Below, in pieces: positions 52,883 through 62,349 of a DNA stretch of 64,000 nt. A model generated the notes under the pieces. That model was not told the origin of the DNA. It ran no database searches and saw only the letters and a list, made by a program, of their open reading frames with translations. How positions within the stretch are numbered: position 1 is the first letter of the stretch; each line of letters opens with the position of its first letter. Both the position numbers and the translations under genes were made by a program. This DNA is from Bradyrhizobium tropiciagri (GTDB lineage: Bacteria; Pseudomonadota; Alphaproteobacteria; Rhizobiales; Xanthobacteraceae), in assembly GCF_001189845.1 (NCBI RefSeq), contig NZ_LFLZ01000016.1:62001-126000 (forward strand), written 5' to 3'.

Positions 52883-55800
52883 GTGGCGAATACCAAGAAG
52901 GCCCGCGCTGCTGCTGGCGCGAAGAAGAACAGCAAGGGATTGGCGCGTTCCGGGATCTCATCTTCCTCGCCCCTCGGCATGTTGGCGCTGCATCTTCTCG
53001 AGCAGTGGAAGCAGTCCGGCCGCGACGGCATCGTTTTCCTTGCGGAGAGCGAGAACAGGGCCGAGCGCCTCGGCAGCGTGCTGCATTCCCTCGATCCGTC
53101 GCTCGAGGTGCTGGTGTTTCCGCGGCTGAATACCTTGCCATTTGACGGACTGGAGCCGTCGCGCGAGATCGCCGGCAGGCGGAGTTCGGTGTTGCGGCGT
53201 CTGGCGAAGAGCAAGAAGCCCGTCTTCCTGGTGTCGACGGCCGAGGCGGTCATGGAACGGTTGCCGTTGCCCGCGAGCTGGGGCCGCCTCAGCATCAGCT
53301 TGAAGGTCGGGGCGCGCTATTCCGAGCAGGATCTCAAGGATCGTCTGGAGGCTCTCGGATACGATCTCGACGAAGAGGCGGATTATCCGGGAAGCGTTCT
53401 GTTCCACGGCATGACGTTCGAAGTGTTTCCGGCCGGCGCCCTTGGGCCGTTCAGGATCGAGCATTCCGGCGGCGTGATCGGCAGAATCGCAGGCGTCGAT
53501 CCCGACGAACACGACGTGGTCTTCGACACGCAGGAACTGCTGATCGATCCGATGTCCGAACGGATCGCGCTGGGAGGCAAACGGGCGCAGCGCGCGGCGC
53601 TGCCGGATTATTGTGAGCGCGCGCACTGGATCGCGGACGCAGGCGTGTCGGGTCACGCCGACAGCTGGCTGAGCACGATCAAGGAGGCTGCCGGCCGCCG
53701 GGAGACCGAGCGCGAGTATTTTGCGCCCGCTGACTGGAAGCGGCTGATCAAACGCATGAGCGTGCTGCCGCGAAAGGCGGCGTTCATCCCGACACCTGAT
53801 TTCTCGAAGGTCGCCTCGTCGCGCAAAGCGCTCCGTGCCTTTGTCGCCGACACCGAGCGCGCCGGATCGCGGCTGCTGCTCGTTGCAGCTGTTGAGGACG
53901 ACCTGCGCACGATGGAGCGCATGGGCGGGATCAAGGCGGAGCGCTTCACCGACTGGAGCGAGGCGGCGAAGGGGCGGAGCGGCGAAGCCGCGCTGTTGGC
54001 AGACTTCGACACCGGCTTCATCGATTCAGGCCGCAAGCCGCTTGTCGTGGTGACGGCGACCGACGTGCTCGGCAGCCGGGCCCATCATCCGCAGCCGATG
54101 GCCAGAGCCTGGAGTGCGGCGTTCGATCATCCCGACGTGCCGGAGCGGGGCGCGGTCGTCGTTCATCTGCAGCGCGGCCTCGCCGTGCTCGATGGCCTGC
54201 AGACTTTCGACATGGGGAAGGGATCGTCCCGCGAGATGATCAGGCTGGCATTCGCCGGCGACGATGCCGTGCTGGTTCCGCCCGCCGACCTTGCACTGAT
54301 CTGGCCGTATGCGGCTGAGCTCGGCAGGCTGACATTGGACAAGGCCGATGGCAGCACATGGTGGGCGCGACGGACCAAGGCGGAGCAGGAAATCCAGATC
54401 GCCGCCAAGGCGCTTGCCAAACACATCGCGCAGCGGCGTCGCCGGCGCGCGCCCAAGCTGGTCGCTCCCGGTCCGGCATATGAGCGGTTCGTCGCGCGCT
54501 TTCCGTATTTCACGACGGTCGACCAGGCGAAGGCGATCCGGGACGTGCTTGACGATCTTGCGTCGGGGCATCCGATGGACCGGGTCGTGTGCGGCGATGT
54601 CGGATTTGGCAAGACCGAGGTCGCCTTGCGTGCGGCGGCCGCCGTTGCGCTGTCGGGCAAGCAGGTTGCCATCGTCGTGCCGACCACCGTTCTGGCAAGG
54701 CAGCACGTCGCGACGTTCCGCAAGCGGTTTGCGCCGCTTGGCATCGAGGTGGGAAGCCTGTCGCGCGCGACATCGGCGCAGGAAATGCGCGAGACCAAGG
54801 AGAGCCTGCGAAGCGGCAAGATGAAGGTCGTGGTCGGCACGCAGGCGATCGCATCGAAGGACGTCAAATTCGCCAAGCTGAGCCTCGTCATCGTCGACGA
54901 GGAGCAGCACTTCGGGGCAGCGGAGAAGGCGAAGCTCTCGGGTCTGGCGAAGGGCGTCCATACGCTCTGGATGAGCGCCACACCGATCCCGCGCACGCTT
55001 GCGGCAGGTCTTGCGGGATTCAGGGATCTCAGCGTGATCGCATCGCCGCCGGTGCATCGGCTGCCGGTCGTGACCAAGATCGCGCCATTGTCGGACGCTG
55101 CGATTGCCGCGGCATTGCTGCGCGAGCAGCGGCGTCACGGGCAGAGCTTCCTGATCTGTCCGCGCATCCAGGATCTCGATCCGCTGCTGGCGCGCGTGCA
55201 GGCGGTCGCCCCGGAGCTCCGCATCGTTTGTCTGCATGGCAAGCTGCCCGCCGATGAACTTGACGACCGCATGATGAGCTACGTCGAAGGCGAGGCCGAC
55301 GTCCTGTTGGCGACCAACATCGTGGAAAGCGGCCTCGATATTCCGCGGGCGAACACTATCGTGGTCTGCTGGCCGGAAAAGTTCGGTCTGGCACAGCTTC
55401 ACCAGCTGAGGGGACGGGTGGGACGCGGCGGAACGCGCGCCTTCGCGTACATGCTGACCGAAACGAGCTCGGAGCAATCCGGCAAGCGATTGGCCGTTCT
55501 GGAGGAGTTCAGCAGACCGGGCGCCGGTTTTGCGATCAGCGAGCGTGATCTGGACCTCAGAGGTGCCGGAGACCTGTTGTCCGAGCGGCAATCCGGCCAC
55601 GTGCAGGTGTTCGGACCGGTGCTCTATAGCCACCTCCTGAAGCAGGCTTCGGAGAAGACCAACGATCGGTCCGCCGATATGTGGGTGCCCGACCTCAACC
55701 TTCCGCTCGCGGATCTGTTGCCAAGGAGTTACGTGCAGTCGGAATCGATGCGCCTTGAAATTTATGGCCGCGTCGCCAGGTGCCGGAATGAAGACGATTT

Positions 55801-56083
55801 GGAAGATCTCGAGGAAGAGACCTCGCGCCGCTTCGGCAGGCTGCCGCCGGCGGGTCGGGATTTCTTCGCGGCGGCAAGGCTCAGGATCGATTGCAAGCGG
55901 CGAGGCATCGTGAGGCTCGATGTCGGGCCGGAGGCCGTCGCAGCGACGTTCCTCCCGGGGAGGCTGCCGAAATCCAGAGCACGATCGCTCCAACGCGACG
56001 GCGATCGCGTGTTTTACTCAGACAGGACACACGAGCCGCCCTTCGAGCGGATCAACGATCTGCTGGATATTCTGGACGAGTGA
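52883..56083 (+). CDS. Mfd-like SF2 helicase (transcription-repair coupling factor paralogue)
   Basis: A protein of about 1066 residues with the Mfd layout: N-terminal UvrB-like domains (about 20-330), a RNA-polymerase-interaction-like segment (RGAVVVHLQRGLAVLDGL, about 425), helicase motifs GDVGFGKTEVAL (571-582), DEEQHFGAAEK (about 672), MSATPIPRTL and LRGRVGRGGTRA, and a TRCF C-domain. Differences from canonical Mfd suggest a second, divergent copy: the RID lacks the usual VVH.DHGIG.Y, and DEEQRFG reads DEEQHFG. The GTG at 52883 is the likely start; the frame is open upstream to 52706 but leads towards the island scar. Its exact role may differ from strand-specific repair. Confidence 0.82.
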   Translation: MANTKKARAAAGAKKNSKGLARSGISSSSPLGMLALHLLEQWKQSGRDGIVFLAESENRAERLGSVLHSLDPSLEVLVFPRLNTLPFDGLEPSREIAGRRSSVLRRLAKSKKPVFLVSTAEAVMERLPLPASWGRLSISLKVGARYSEQDLKDRLEALGYDLDEEADYPGSVLFHGMTFEVFPAGALGPFRIEHSGGVIGRIAGVDPDEHDVVFDTQELLIDPMSERIALGGKRAQRAALPDYCERAHWIADAGVSGHADSWLSTIKEAAGRRETEREYFAPADWKRLIKRMSVLPRKAAFIPTPDFSKVASSRKALRAFVADTERAGSRLLLVAAVEDDLRTMERMGGIKAERFTDWSEAAKGRSGEAALLADFDTGFIDSGRKPLVVVTATDVLGSRAHHPQPMARAWSAAFDHPDVPERGAVVVHLQRGLAVLDGLQTFDMGKGSSREMIRLAFAGDDAVLVPPADLALIWPYAAELGRLTLDKADGSTWWARRTKAEQEIQIAAKALAKHIAQRRRRRAPKLVAPGPAYERFVARFPYFTTVDQAKAIRDVLDDLASGHPMDRVVCGDVGFGKTEVALRAAAAVALSGKQVAIVVPTTVLARQHVATFRKRFAPLGIEVGSLSRATSAQEMRETKESLRSGKMKVVVGTQAIASKDVKFAKLSLVIVDEEQHFGAAEKAKLSGLAKGVHTLWMSATPIPRTLAAGLAGFRDLSVIASPPVHRLPVVTKIAPLSDAAIAAALLREQRRHGQSFLICPRIQDLDPLLARVQAVAPELRIVCLHGKLPADELDDRMMSYVEGEADVLLATNIVESGLDIPRANTIVVCWPEKFGLAQLHQLRGRVGRGGTRAFAYMLTETSSEQSGKRLAVLEEFSRPGAGFAISERDLDLRGAGDLLSERQSGHVQVFGPVLYSHLLKQASEKTNDRSADMWVPDLNLPLADLLPRSYVQSESMRLEIYGRVARCRNEDDLEDLEEETSRRFGRLPPAGRDFFAAARLRIDCKRRGIVRLDVGPEAVAATFLPGRLPKSRARSLQRDGDRVFYSDRTHEPPFERINDLLDILDE

Positions 56084-56911
56084 GTGCGACGTCACTCCTG
56101 GCAACGCCCTCGCGGGCTGTGTCGCACGCCTGCTGCTTTATTGTGCGTACCAGCTCTCGTCACAAACGAGTCTTGTGACTGCATCCGACTGCATCCCGCC
56201 GTGTGACTGCGTCACGCGCGCAGTGGAGATATTTCATCGCGCAGCTGCTGCGGAGAACAAATCGACTGATCCGGCGCACTGACATCGCAGTGACATCTAG
56301 TGCCGGTACTGCAGACAGGAAGCGGTCCGTCCGCCGTCCTTCGGCCTGCTCCGAGCCATCGGAAAGCCCCTTCCAGGCTCGACTCGACGGTATCCGGGGC
56401 GGACTATGTCGTTCAGATACCGGTGTTTTTGGGCCGAAATATCGTGCCCGGAGCCGGAATCAGTGCCGCCAAAGCGGGCTCCGATTTTCGCTTACTCGGT
56501 AGGACTACGCGTTTTGCACACCGTTCCGCCCGGTGTTGCCCAAATTTGCGCCCACTAGCGGTATCTCAAATATTCTTATTAAATTTCAATGGCTTGTTGA
56601 GGTGCCGCAGTTCAAATGCCCGTGATATTTGTGCAACATTTGCCCGAAAACAGCCGCAACTCCTGCCATGGCAAGCGGTCTTTTGTTGCGTGATCGGGGG
56701 GCTTCTGTCTCATATGGAACTGCGACGGAGGGGGGCATCCCGAGGTCGTCCCGTTCTAGGTGGTTCGCTTAAGTCCCTCGCGTTCATGCGGGTGTGTCCG
56801 AAGGCGCGAAGCGACTAAGCGGGGATTTAAGGGACAAAGGGAACCAACCTGAGGGTGTTTACCCGGCGGATCCGGAACCTTCCCTGAGATAGAGCAACTT
56901 GGAGGTTTAAC
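56084..56911. other. 828-bp region upstream of the porin gene
   Basis: No convincing gene. Behind the helicase gene GAGTG...CACTC could form a small hairpin. Imperfect repeats of GTGACTGC-like sequence occur at 56174-56215. The last 150 bp must be the porin promoter and a long leader, with a good GGAGG before the porin ATG. No clear -35/-10 pair can be named. Confidence 0.45.
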
Positions 56912-58462
56912 ATGAAGATGGTTAAGAGCCTTATCCTCGGCTCGGCGGCGGCTCTCGTCGCGGTCGGCGGAGCTCAGGCGGCCGATCTTCCCGTCAAGGC
57001 CAAAGCGGTCGAGTACGTGAAGGTTTGCTCCCTGTATGGTCCCGGTTTCTACTACATCCCGGGCACCGATACCTGTATCAAGCTGGGCGGCTACCTGCGC
57101 GCCGACGTCGTCGTGAACTCGAACTCGGATCACACCGGCAACACCTCGGGTGCCGGCGGTGCGAACAACCGGTTCACCAACGGCTACACCTGGCGCTCTC
57201 GTGAAGACCTGAACATCGATACCCGTACCGCGACCGAATACGGTGTCGTCCGTACCTTCTTCGATGCGACGTTCTCGTGGACGTCGGACACCTACGCTGG
57301 CCAGGGCAACGGCGCGACCGTTTACTCCCCGATCGGCGCGGTTCAGGCTCCGAACAACGCGAACTCCGGTGCGGTTGCAGGCGGTACGGTTGGCGTCTAC
57401 TACGCCTTCATTCAGTTCGCCGGCTTCACCATGGGTAAGGCGGTCTCGCAGTTCTCGGCTCCGTGGGCCAACTATCCGGGCAACAACTTCGACGGTCTCG
57501 TCGGCGGCGGCGGTACGATCACTGGCGTGAACCAGTTCACCTACACCGCTCAGTTCGGCAACGGCGTGTCGCTGTCTCTGTCCGCTCAGGACCAGACGGC
57601 GTACTATCAGGCTGGCGTGAACAACACCCTCGCGGGTGGCGCTTACGGCACCAGCGATTACGCCGGCACGATTGCTCCGGACCTCGTCGCGATGCTGCGC
57701 GTCGACCAGGCTTGGGGTCTGTTCCAGGCGTCGTTCGCGGCGCATGACAACCACGCGGCCTACTACGGCGGCACTGAGTTGACCGGTCATCCGGACGACA
57801 AGTGGGGCTGGGCTGGTCAGTTGGCCTTGTCGATCAAGAACATTCCGACCGGACCTGGCGACACCATCAACGTGCAGGGCGTCTACACCAACGGTGCGAC
57901 GCGCTACAACATCCAGGACCTCGCTGGTTCGGCTGGTGCGAACACCATTTATGGTGGAACCGGTCTGCCGGGCGCCTACCAGAGCGTTGGTATCGGCGTT
58001 GCGCCGGACAGCGTATTCGGTGCTATCGGTGGCGTGAACACTGGGCAGCAGCTGGTCACGACGTGGGGCTTCCGCGGTGCATACGTGCACAACTGGAACC
58101 CCTACTGGAACACCTCGATCTACGGTGCTTATGCCGGTATCACCTACAACGATACGGCTAAGACCCTGCTCTGCGGCGTCGGCGGCGTGGGCGGTTCGGT
58201 TCGTACCACCCTCAATGCTCTGGGCGGCGCGATCACCACCTGCAACCCTGACTACAATATCGCGCAGATTGGTACCCAGACCCAGTGGACCCCGGTCAAG
58301 AACCTGACCTTCACGGCAGACTTCACCTACACCCATCTGGATCAGAAGTATGCTGGTACGGTGTCGGCGCCCAGCGCCGCGATCGGCAAGCCTGCTGCTC
58401 TCTACGAGCTGAAGGACCAGAACACCTACACCCTGCTGCTCCGCGCTCAGCGCAACTGGTAA
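56912..58462 (+). CDS. Porin (Porin_2 family, Omp2b-like)
   Basis: A 516-residue outer-membrane porin: signal peptide MKMVKSLILGSAAALVAVGG ending AQA (residue 23), then ADLPVKAKAVEYVKVCSLYG and the disulfide-prone PGTDTCIKLGGYLRADV typical of Bradyrhizobium/Brucella-type porins; alternating beta strands continue to a C-terminal aromatic strand ending RAQRNW. GGAGG lies 7 nt before the ATG, and codon use is strongly biased (AAC, GGC, ACC), suggesting very high expression. An ideal terminator follows. It is a general small-solute channel. Confidence 0.93.
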   Translation: MKMVKSLILGSAAALVAVGGAQAADLPVKAKAVEYVKVCSLYGPGFYYIPGTDTCIKLGGYLRADVVVNSNSDHTGNTSGAGGANNRFTNGYTWRSREDLNIDTRTATEYGVVRTFFDATFSWTSDTYAGQGNGATVYSPIGAVQAPNNANSGAVAGGTVGVYYAFIQFAGFTMGKAVSQFSAPWANYPGNNFDGLVGGGGTITGVNQFTYTAQFGNGVSLSLSAQDQTAYYQAGVNNTLAGGAYGTSDYAGTIAPDLVAMLRVDQAWGLFQASFAAHDNHAAYYGGTELTGHPDDKWGWAGQLALSIKNIPTGPGDTINVQGVYTNGATRYNIQDLAGSAGANTIYGGTGLPGAYQSVGIGVAPDSVFGAIGGVNTGQQLVTTWGFRGAYVHNWNPYWNTSIYGAYAGITYNDTAKTLLCGVGGVGGSVRTTLNALGGAITTCNPDYNIAQIGTQTQWTPVKNLTFTADFTYTHLDQKYAGTVSAPSAAIGKPAALYELKDQNTYTLLLRAQRNW

Positions 58463-58493
58463 TACCGGTTGATCTGATAGCCAACTAACAGAG

Positions 58494-58519
58494 CCCCCGG
58501 TGGAAGCACCGGGGGTTTT
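58494..58519 (+). terminator. Rho-independent terminator of the porin gene
   Basis: CCCCCGGTG (58494-58502) and CACCGGGGG (58507-58515) form a perfect 9-bp stem with GAAG loop, followed by TTTT. It lies 31 bp behind the porin stop and 30 bp before the convergent LLM gene ends. Confidence 0.9.
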
Positions 58520-58544
58520 GCTTTGTGCGGGCGGCTCTCGTGTG

Positions 58545-59579
58545 TCACGCGGCGAGCATGTCGCGCACCATCGGCACCACCTTGCTTCCATAGAGCTCGA
58601 TGCTCTTCATCAGCTTCTCATGCGGCAGCGGGCCCGCCGAATATTTCAGCTGGAAGCGCGCGGCGCCGAGCGCCTTCACGGTCGCCGCGATCTTGCGGGC
58701 GACGGTTTCCGGCGCGCCGACATAGAGCGAGCCGTGCTCGGCCTCGGCGACGAACTCATCGCGGCTCATCGGCGGCCAGCCGCGCTCCTTGCCGATCCGG
58801 TCGCGCATGACCTTGTAGTCCGGCCACAGCTCCTCGCGCGCTTGCGCATCGGTCTCGGCGACGTAACCCGGCGAGTGCACGCCGATCGGCTGCGGCGTCC
58901 GGCCGAATTGCTGGTAGGCGCGCTGGTGCAGGTCGACATAGGGCGCGAAGCGCTTGGGATCGCCGCCGATGATGGCGAGCATCAGCGGCAGGTCGTAATG
59001 CGCCGCGCGCACCACGGATTCGGGGCTGCCGCCGACGCCGATCCAGGTCTTCAGCCGGCCGTGCTCGACCGGCGGATAGACCGACTGGCCCTTGAGCGGC
59101 GGCCGCAGCTTGCCCTCCCAGGTCACCGGCTCCTGCTTCAGGAGCTCGGTGAACAGGTCGAGCTTCTCCTCGAACAGCTCGTTGTATTGCCGGAGGTCGA
59201 AGCCGAACAGCGGGAACGACTCGGTGAACGAGCCGCGGCCGAGGATCACCTCGGCGCGGCCGTTCGAGACCGCGTCGACGGTTGCGAAGCGCTGGAAGAC
59301 GCGGATCGGATCGTCCGAGCTCAGCACCGTCACCGCAGAGCCGAGGCGGATATTCCTGGTGCGCGTGGCGATTGCCGCCAGCACCGTCTCGGGCGAGGAG
59401 ATCGCAAAGTCGGCCCGGTGGTGCTCGCCGAGCCCGATGAAATCGATCCCGAGCTGATCGGCCAGCACCGCCTCGTCGACGACGTTGCGGATCACCTGGG
59501 CATGGTGCAGCGGCGCGCCGGCGGCGTCGTTGGTGACGTCGCCGAACGTATCGAGCCCGAATTCGAGAGAGGTCGTCAT
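58545..59579 (-). CDS. LLM-class flavin-dependent oxidoreductase
   Basis: A 344-residue protein with the luciferase-like monooxygenase fold: EFGLDTFGDVTND at the start, the LGEHHRADFAISSPETVLAA segment (about 57-76), RVFQRFATVDAVSNGRAEVI, LGRGSFTESFPLFGFDLRQY and VGGSPESVVRAAHYDLPLML. The family uses FMNH2 or F420 to oxidise small organic compounds. ATG 59579 gives the usual N-terminus; the frame is open 39 nt further but unsupported. It points against the porin gene and is followed on the minus strand by nothing of its operon; the GST gene lies 207 bp upstream. Confidence 0.88.
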   Translation of the reverse strand: MTTSLEFGLDTFGDVTNDAAGAPLHHAQVIRNVVDEAVLADQLGIDFIGLGEHHRADFAISSPETVLAAIATRTRNIRLGSAVTVLSSDDPIRVFQRFATVDAVSNGRAEVILGRGSFTESFPLFGFDLRQYNELFEEKLDLFTELLKQEPVTWEGKLRPPLKGQSVYPPVEHGRLKTWIGVGGSPESVVRAAHYDLPLMLAIIGGDPKRFAPYVDLHQRAYQQFGRTPQPIGVHSPGYVAETDAQAREELWPDYKVMRDRIGKERGWPPMSRDEFVAEAEHGSLYVGAPETVARKIAATVKALGAARFQLKYSAGPLPHEKLMKSIELYGSKVVPMVRDMLAA

Positions 59580-59786
59580 CACATAGTCCAGTTGTCGGCG
59601 TGGCGGAGCATCCGCCACGGGCCACCCATCGCACGCAGGCCGAGAGGTCGGGTTGCTGCGGATCTGTCCGCAAGCCTGCGCTGTGGAGCCTTCGGTTGGA
59701 GATGGGGTGGAGGTATTGCCTGTTCGCGGCCCGACAAGGTCAGGCCGCGAAACGCAGCGTTTCCAACCCCGCGAGCCGGCCGGCGA

Positions 59787-60710
59787 TCAGCCCGGGACGA
59801 CCAGGAAGCCGGCGCGCGGGAAATGTACCACGACCTCGCCGACGCGCTCGTCGGACCGGCGGATCGCGATGTGCTGTGCCGACAGCGAGACGATCTCGCC
59901 GCGGACCGGGATCCTGCCGTAGTCATCCGGCATCACGCTGACGATGTCGCCGGGCTTGCGGCCGTTCGGATCCGCGCCATCGCCGAACACCGGCGACTCC
60001 GGCTGCGCCTTCGCCACGACCTCGAGCGCGTCGGCCGACGACATCTCGGTGCGCGTGCCGTGGCCGATGGCGCGGATGCGCTCCTCCCACGCCGCGGTGC
60101 GTGGAAAAGGCCTCATCATTTCGTCGATCGTGGCGATGCTCTGCCGCGCGTACCACACGTTCATGTAGGCGCTGACATCGGCGAGGCTGAACTCGCCGAA
60201 TAGCCACGGCCTGTTGTCACCGAGTTGCGCCTCGATCCAGTCGACATTGGCGCGGAATTGGTCGCGCATCTGCGGCAGCGCCGCGGTCATGGCGGCGATG
60301 TCGAACTTGCCGCCGCGCAGCTTCTCGCGGTCCGCGATGAAATCCTGCGGGACTTTGTCGCCGATAAAGCCGAACACGAGGTTGACCGTGCTTTGGAAGA
60401 ACGGCCGGTCGGTCCACATGCCGAGCGCCCAGGGCATCCCGGCATTTCCCGCGGGAAACAGCGTCGGCGTCGGATAGCGCCGCTCCAGCTCGCGGATGAT
60501 GATCTGGGTGTCACAATAGATGTCAGCGCCGATCTGCATCGTCGGGGTGCGGCGATAACCACCGGTCATTGGCATCAGATCCGGCCGCGGCATGATCCGG
60601 GAAATCCGCACCGAGTTCCATGCGAGCTTCTTGAATCCGAAGATGATGCGGATCTTCTCGGAGAACGGCGACTGATCGAAATGATGCAGGATCGGCGTGG
60701 GCTGCGGCAT
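59787..60710 (-). CDS. Glutathione S-transferase family protein with C-terminal extension
   Basis: A 307-residue protein. The thioredoxin-like N-domain (1-80) has LHHFDQSPFSEKIRIIFGFK and RRTPTMQIGADIYCDTQII, and the helical GST C-domain follows to about 225 (WLFGEFSLADVSAYMNVWYA). Residues about 230-307 form an extra domain (GDIVSVMPDDYGRIPVRGEI and VVVHFPRAGFLVVPG) not present in ordinary GSTs. Ser in SPFSEK replaces a cysteine or tyrosine often used for glutathione. GGAGAAGG precedes the ATG. Likely a detoxification or reductive enzyme; its partner is unknown. Confidence 0.85.
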   Translation of the reverse strand: MPQPTPILHHFDQSPFSEKIRIIFGFKKLAWNSVRISRIMPRPDLMPMTGGYRRTPTMQIGADIYCDTQIIIRELERRYPTPTLFPAGNAGMPWALGMWTDRPFFQSTVNLVFGFIGDKVPQDFIADREKLRGGKFDIAAMTAALPQMRDQFRANVDWIEAQLGDNRPWLFGEFSLADVSAYMNVWYARQSIATIDEMMRPFPRTAAWEERIRAIGHGTRTEMSSADALEVVAKAQPESPVFGDGADPNGRKPGDIVSVMPDDYGRIPVRGEIVSLSAQHIAIRRSDERVGEVVVHFPRAGFLVVPG

Positions 60711-60821
60711 GGCCTTCTCCCGGGACAGGTTGCGATCTCGACGGACCTTGCCGCATAGCCTGACAAGATTTACGCCGATCGCAATCGATTTTCCCGGGTG
60801 AAGGCGTGCCGCCCTGGGCGC

Positions 60822-61580
60822 TCAGAACTGCTCCGCCCACGGCCGCAGGTCGAGCTCCAGCGTCCAGGCGCTGCGATGCTGGTGATGCAGCACCCAATAG
60901 GCGTCGGCAATCGCCGCGATGTTGAGCAGGCCATCCGGCCCGCGCTCGTCCTTCAATTGTGGGCGCACGCTTAGCAGCCGATCGCCGCCGATGCCGCCGT
61001 CGACCACGACATGGCCGACATGGATGCCCTGCGGCCCGAACTCCCGCGCCACGCTCTGCGCCAGCGCGCGCAGCGCCGCCTTGGCAGCGGCGAAGGGCGA
61101 GTAGTTGGCCTTGCCGCGCAGCGAACCGCTGGCGCCGGTGAACACCAGCGTGCCGCCGCCGCGTGCAAGCATGGCGGGGATCGCGGCCTGCGCCAGCTGG
61201 AAGCCGCCGAGCGCGTGTTCGCGCCAATGCTCCTCGAAACGCTGCTCGCTCACTTTCAGGAACGGCGCCGGCCGGTTGGAGCCGGCATTGTGCACGGCCA
61301 TCGCCAGCGGGGCCAGCCTCTCGGCGGCCTCGACGAAGCGCGCCACGTCGGCCGCGGTCGAGGCATCGCCGACGACATGGGCGACCCTGGCGCCATCGGC
61401 GGCGAGTTCGGCTGCGGTTGCTGCGAGCTTCTCCGCGTTGCGCCCGGCGATCGCGACAGGATAGCCGCCGGCCGCGAAGCGTCGCGCGATCGCGGCGCCG
61501 AGGCCATTGGATGCGCCGACGCCTGATATCAGCACGCTGCCCTGCACAGCCGTCGGCTCGAGGGTGGATCGGTTGTTCAT
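60822..61580 (-). CDS. SDR-family oxidoreductase
   Basis: A 252-residue short-chain dehydrogenase/reductase. The nucleotide-binding GVGASNGLGAAIARRF is close to the N-terminus (about 17-32), NAG in AVHNAGSNRPAPF at about 91-93, and the catalytic region FTGASGSLRGKANYSPFAAAK carries Ser, Tyr and Lys in the expected spacing. Glycine motif GASNGLG departs slightly from GxxxGxG. I chose the ATG at 61580 because GGAGCGAG lies before it. Frames open upstream are unsupported. The substrate is not evident. A palindromic repeat lies between it and the TetR gene. Confidence 0.85.
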   Translation of the reverse strand: MNNRSTLEPTAVQGSVLISGVGASNGLGAAIARRFAAGGYPVAIAGRNAEKLAATAAELAADGARVAHVVGDASTAADVARFVEAAERLAPLAMAVHNAGSNRPAPFLKVSEQRFEEHWREHALGGFQLAQAAIPAMLARGGGTLVFTGASGSLRGKANYSPFAAAKAALRALAQSVAREFGPQGIHVGHVVVDGGIGGDRLLSVRPQLKDERGPDGLLNIAAIADAYWVLHHQHRSAWTLELDLRPWAEQF

Positions 61581-61597
61581 GGCTCGCTCCATCAAGG

Positions 61598-61642
61598 GCA
61601 TGATCCGGAAAAGTGGAAACCGGTTTTCCGAAAAGATCATGC
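61598..61642. repeat. Bradyrhizobium-type intergenic palindromic repeat
   Basis: GCATGATC (61598-61605) mirrors GATCATGC (61635-61642), and inside CGGAAAA mirrors TTTTCCG around GTGGAAACCGG. The unit resembles a short palindromic repeat scattered through Bradyrhizobium and related genomes, from memory. It lies between the SDR and TetR genes. Confidence 0.65.
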
Positions 61643-61675
61643 TCAACAAACAAGGTGCCCGCGGCGCGGGCGCAA

Positions 61676-62245
61676 TCATTCGTCTGAGGCCATCGCCACG
61701 ATGCGCTCGCGCACCGTGCGCAGGATGGCATCGGACCGCTTCGGATCGGTGATGACGCGCGAGATCGCGAGTGCGCCGACCATCGCGCTGACAGCGACGA
61801 TCGCGCTGTGATCGTCATCGTCACCGAGCGTCTCGGCGACCTTGGCAATGAAGGATTCGATGTGCGGCTCCATCACCGCGCGGCATTGCGCGTCGGCGCG
61901 GCCGACATCGGAGATCAGCGCGCCGATCGCGCAGCCCGACCTCGGCTGGTCGCGGTGGGTGCGGCTGAGATAGCTTCGCACCAGCGCGTTGATGCTGACC
62001 GGCTTGTCGGGATCGCGCGCAGCGTGCGCCGACGCTTCGCCTGCGGTCAGCGCCTGCTCCAGCGCCGCGGCGATCAGGTCGGAACGCGAAGCGAAGTGCC
62101 CGTAGAAGCCGCCATGGGTCAGCTTCACCTGCTGCATCAGGCCGCCGATGCTGAGCGCGTCCAGTCCCTTGTCGCGGATCTGCGTCGCGGCCTCGTTCAG
62201 GATCCGCTCGCGGCTCCTGGCCTTGTCGGCCTGGGAATGGCCCAT
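61676..62245 (-). CDS. TetR-family transcriptional regulator
   Basis: A 189-residue regulator. The N-terminal HTH is clear: KARSRERILNEAATQIRDKG, then DALSIGGLMQQVKLTHGGFY and GHFASRSDLIAAAL. The helical ligand domain follows (about 60-189). It is divergent from the enoyl-CoA hydratase gene, with a 7-bp inverted repeat in the gap, so it probably represses that gene and perhaps itself or the SDR gene 96 bp downstream. The inducer is unknown; neighbours suggest an acyl-CoA or aromatic compound. Confidence 0.88.
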   Translation of the reverse strand: MGHSQADKARSRERILNEAATQIRDKGLDALSIGGLMQQVKLTHGGFYGHFASRSDLIAAALEQALTAGEASAHAARDPDKPVSINALVRSYLSRTHRDQPRSGCAIGALISDVGRADAQCRAVMEPHIESFIAKVAETLGDDDDHSAIVAVSAMVGALAISRVITDPKRSDAILRTVRERIVAMASDE

Positions 62246-62295
62246 CTCACAGTGCCCCTGTTTGACTCTCGTTCTGGATTATGACCATCATGCAT

Positions 62296-62317
62296 CTGGA
62301 TGACAACCATCATCCAG
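62296..62317. promoter_or_regulatory. Inverted repeat, probable TetR-family operator
   Basis: CTGGATG (62296-62302) and CATCCAG (62311-62317) are perfect 7-bp arms with an 8-nt spacer, in the gap between the divergent tetR and enoyl-CoA hydratase genes. Nearby ATGACCATCAT and ATGACAACCATCAT repeat each other in part. Size and place fit a TetR-dimer site. Confidence 0.6.
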
Positions 62318-62349
62318 AAAATATTCAGTCACAAAGCAGGGAGGAACAG

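Noticed and set aside
54026..55993. 655-codon minus-strand frame opposite the Mfd-like gene
   Set aside because: The plus strand has clear helicase motifs; the minus frame shows no domain and is a codon-bias shadow.
56756..58591. 611-codon minus-strand frame opposite the porin gene
   Set aside because: The strong codon bias of the porin keeps the opposite strand open; no motifs, and the porin has signal peptide, ribosome binding site and terminator.
58500..60203. 567-codon plus-strand frame across the LLM and GST genes
   Set aside because: It overlaps two well-supported minus-strand genes and has repetitive Arg/Ala/His composition without domains.
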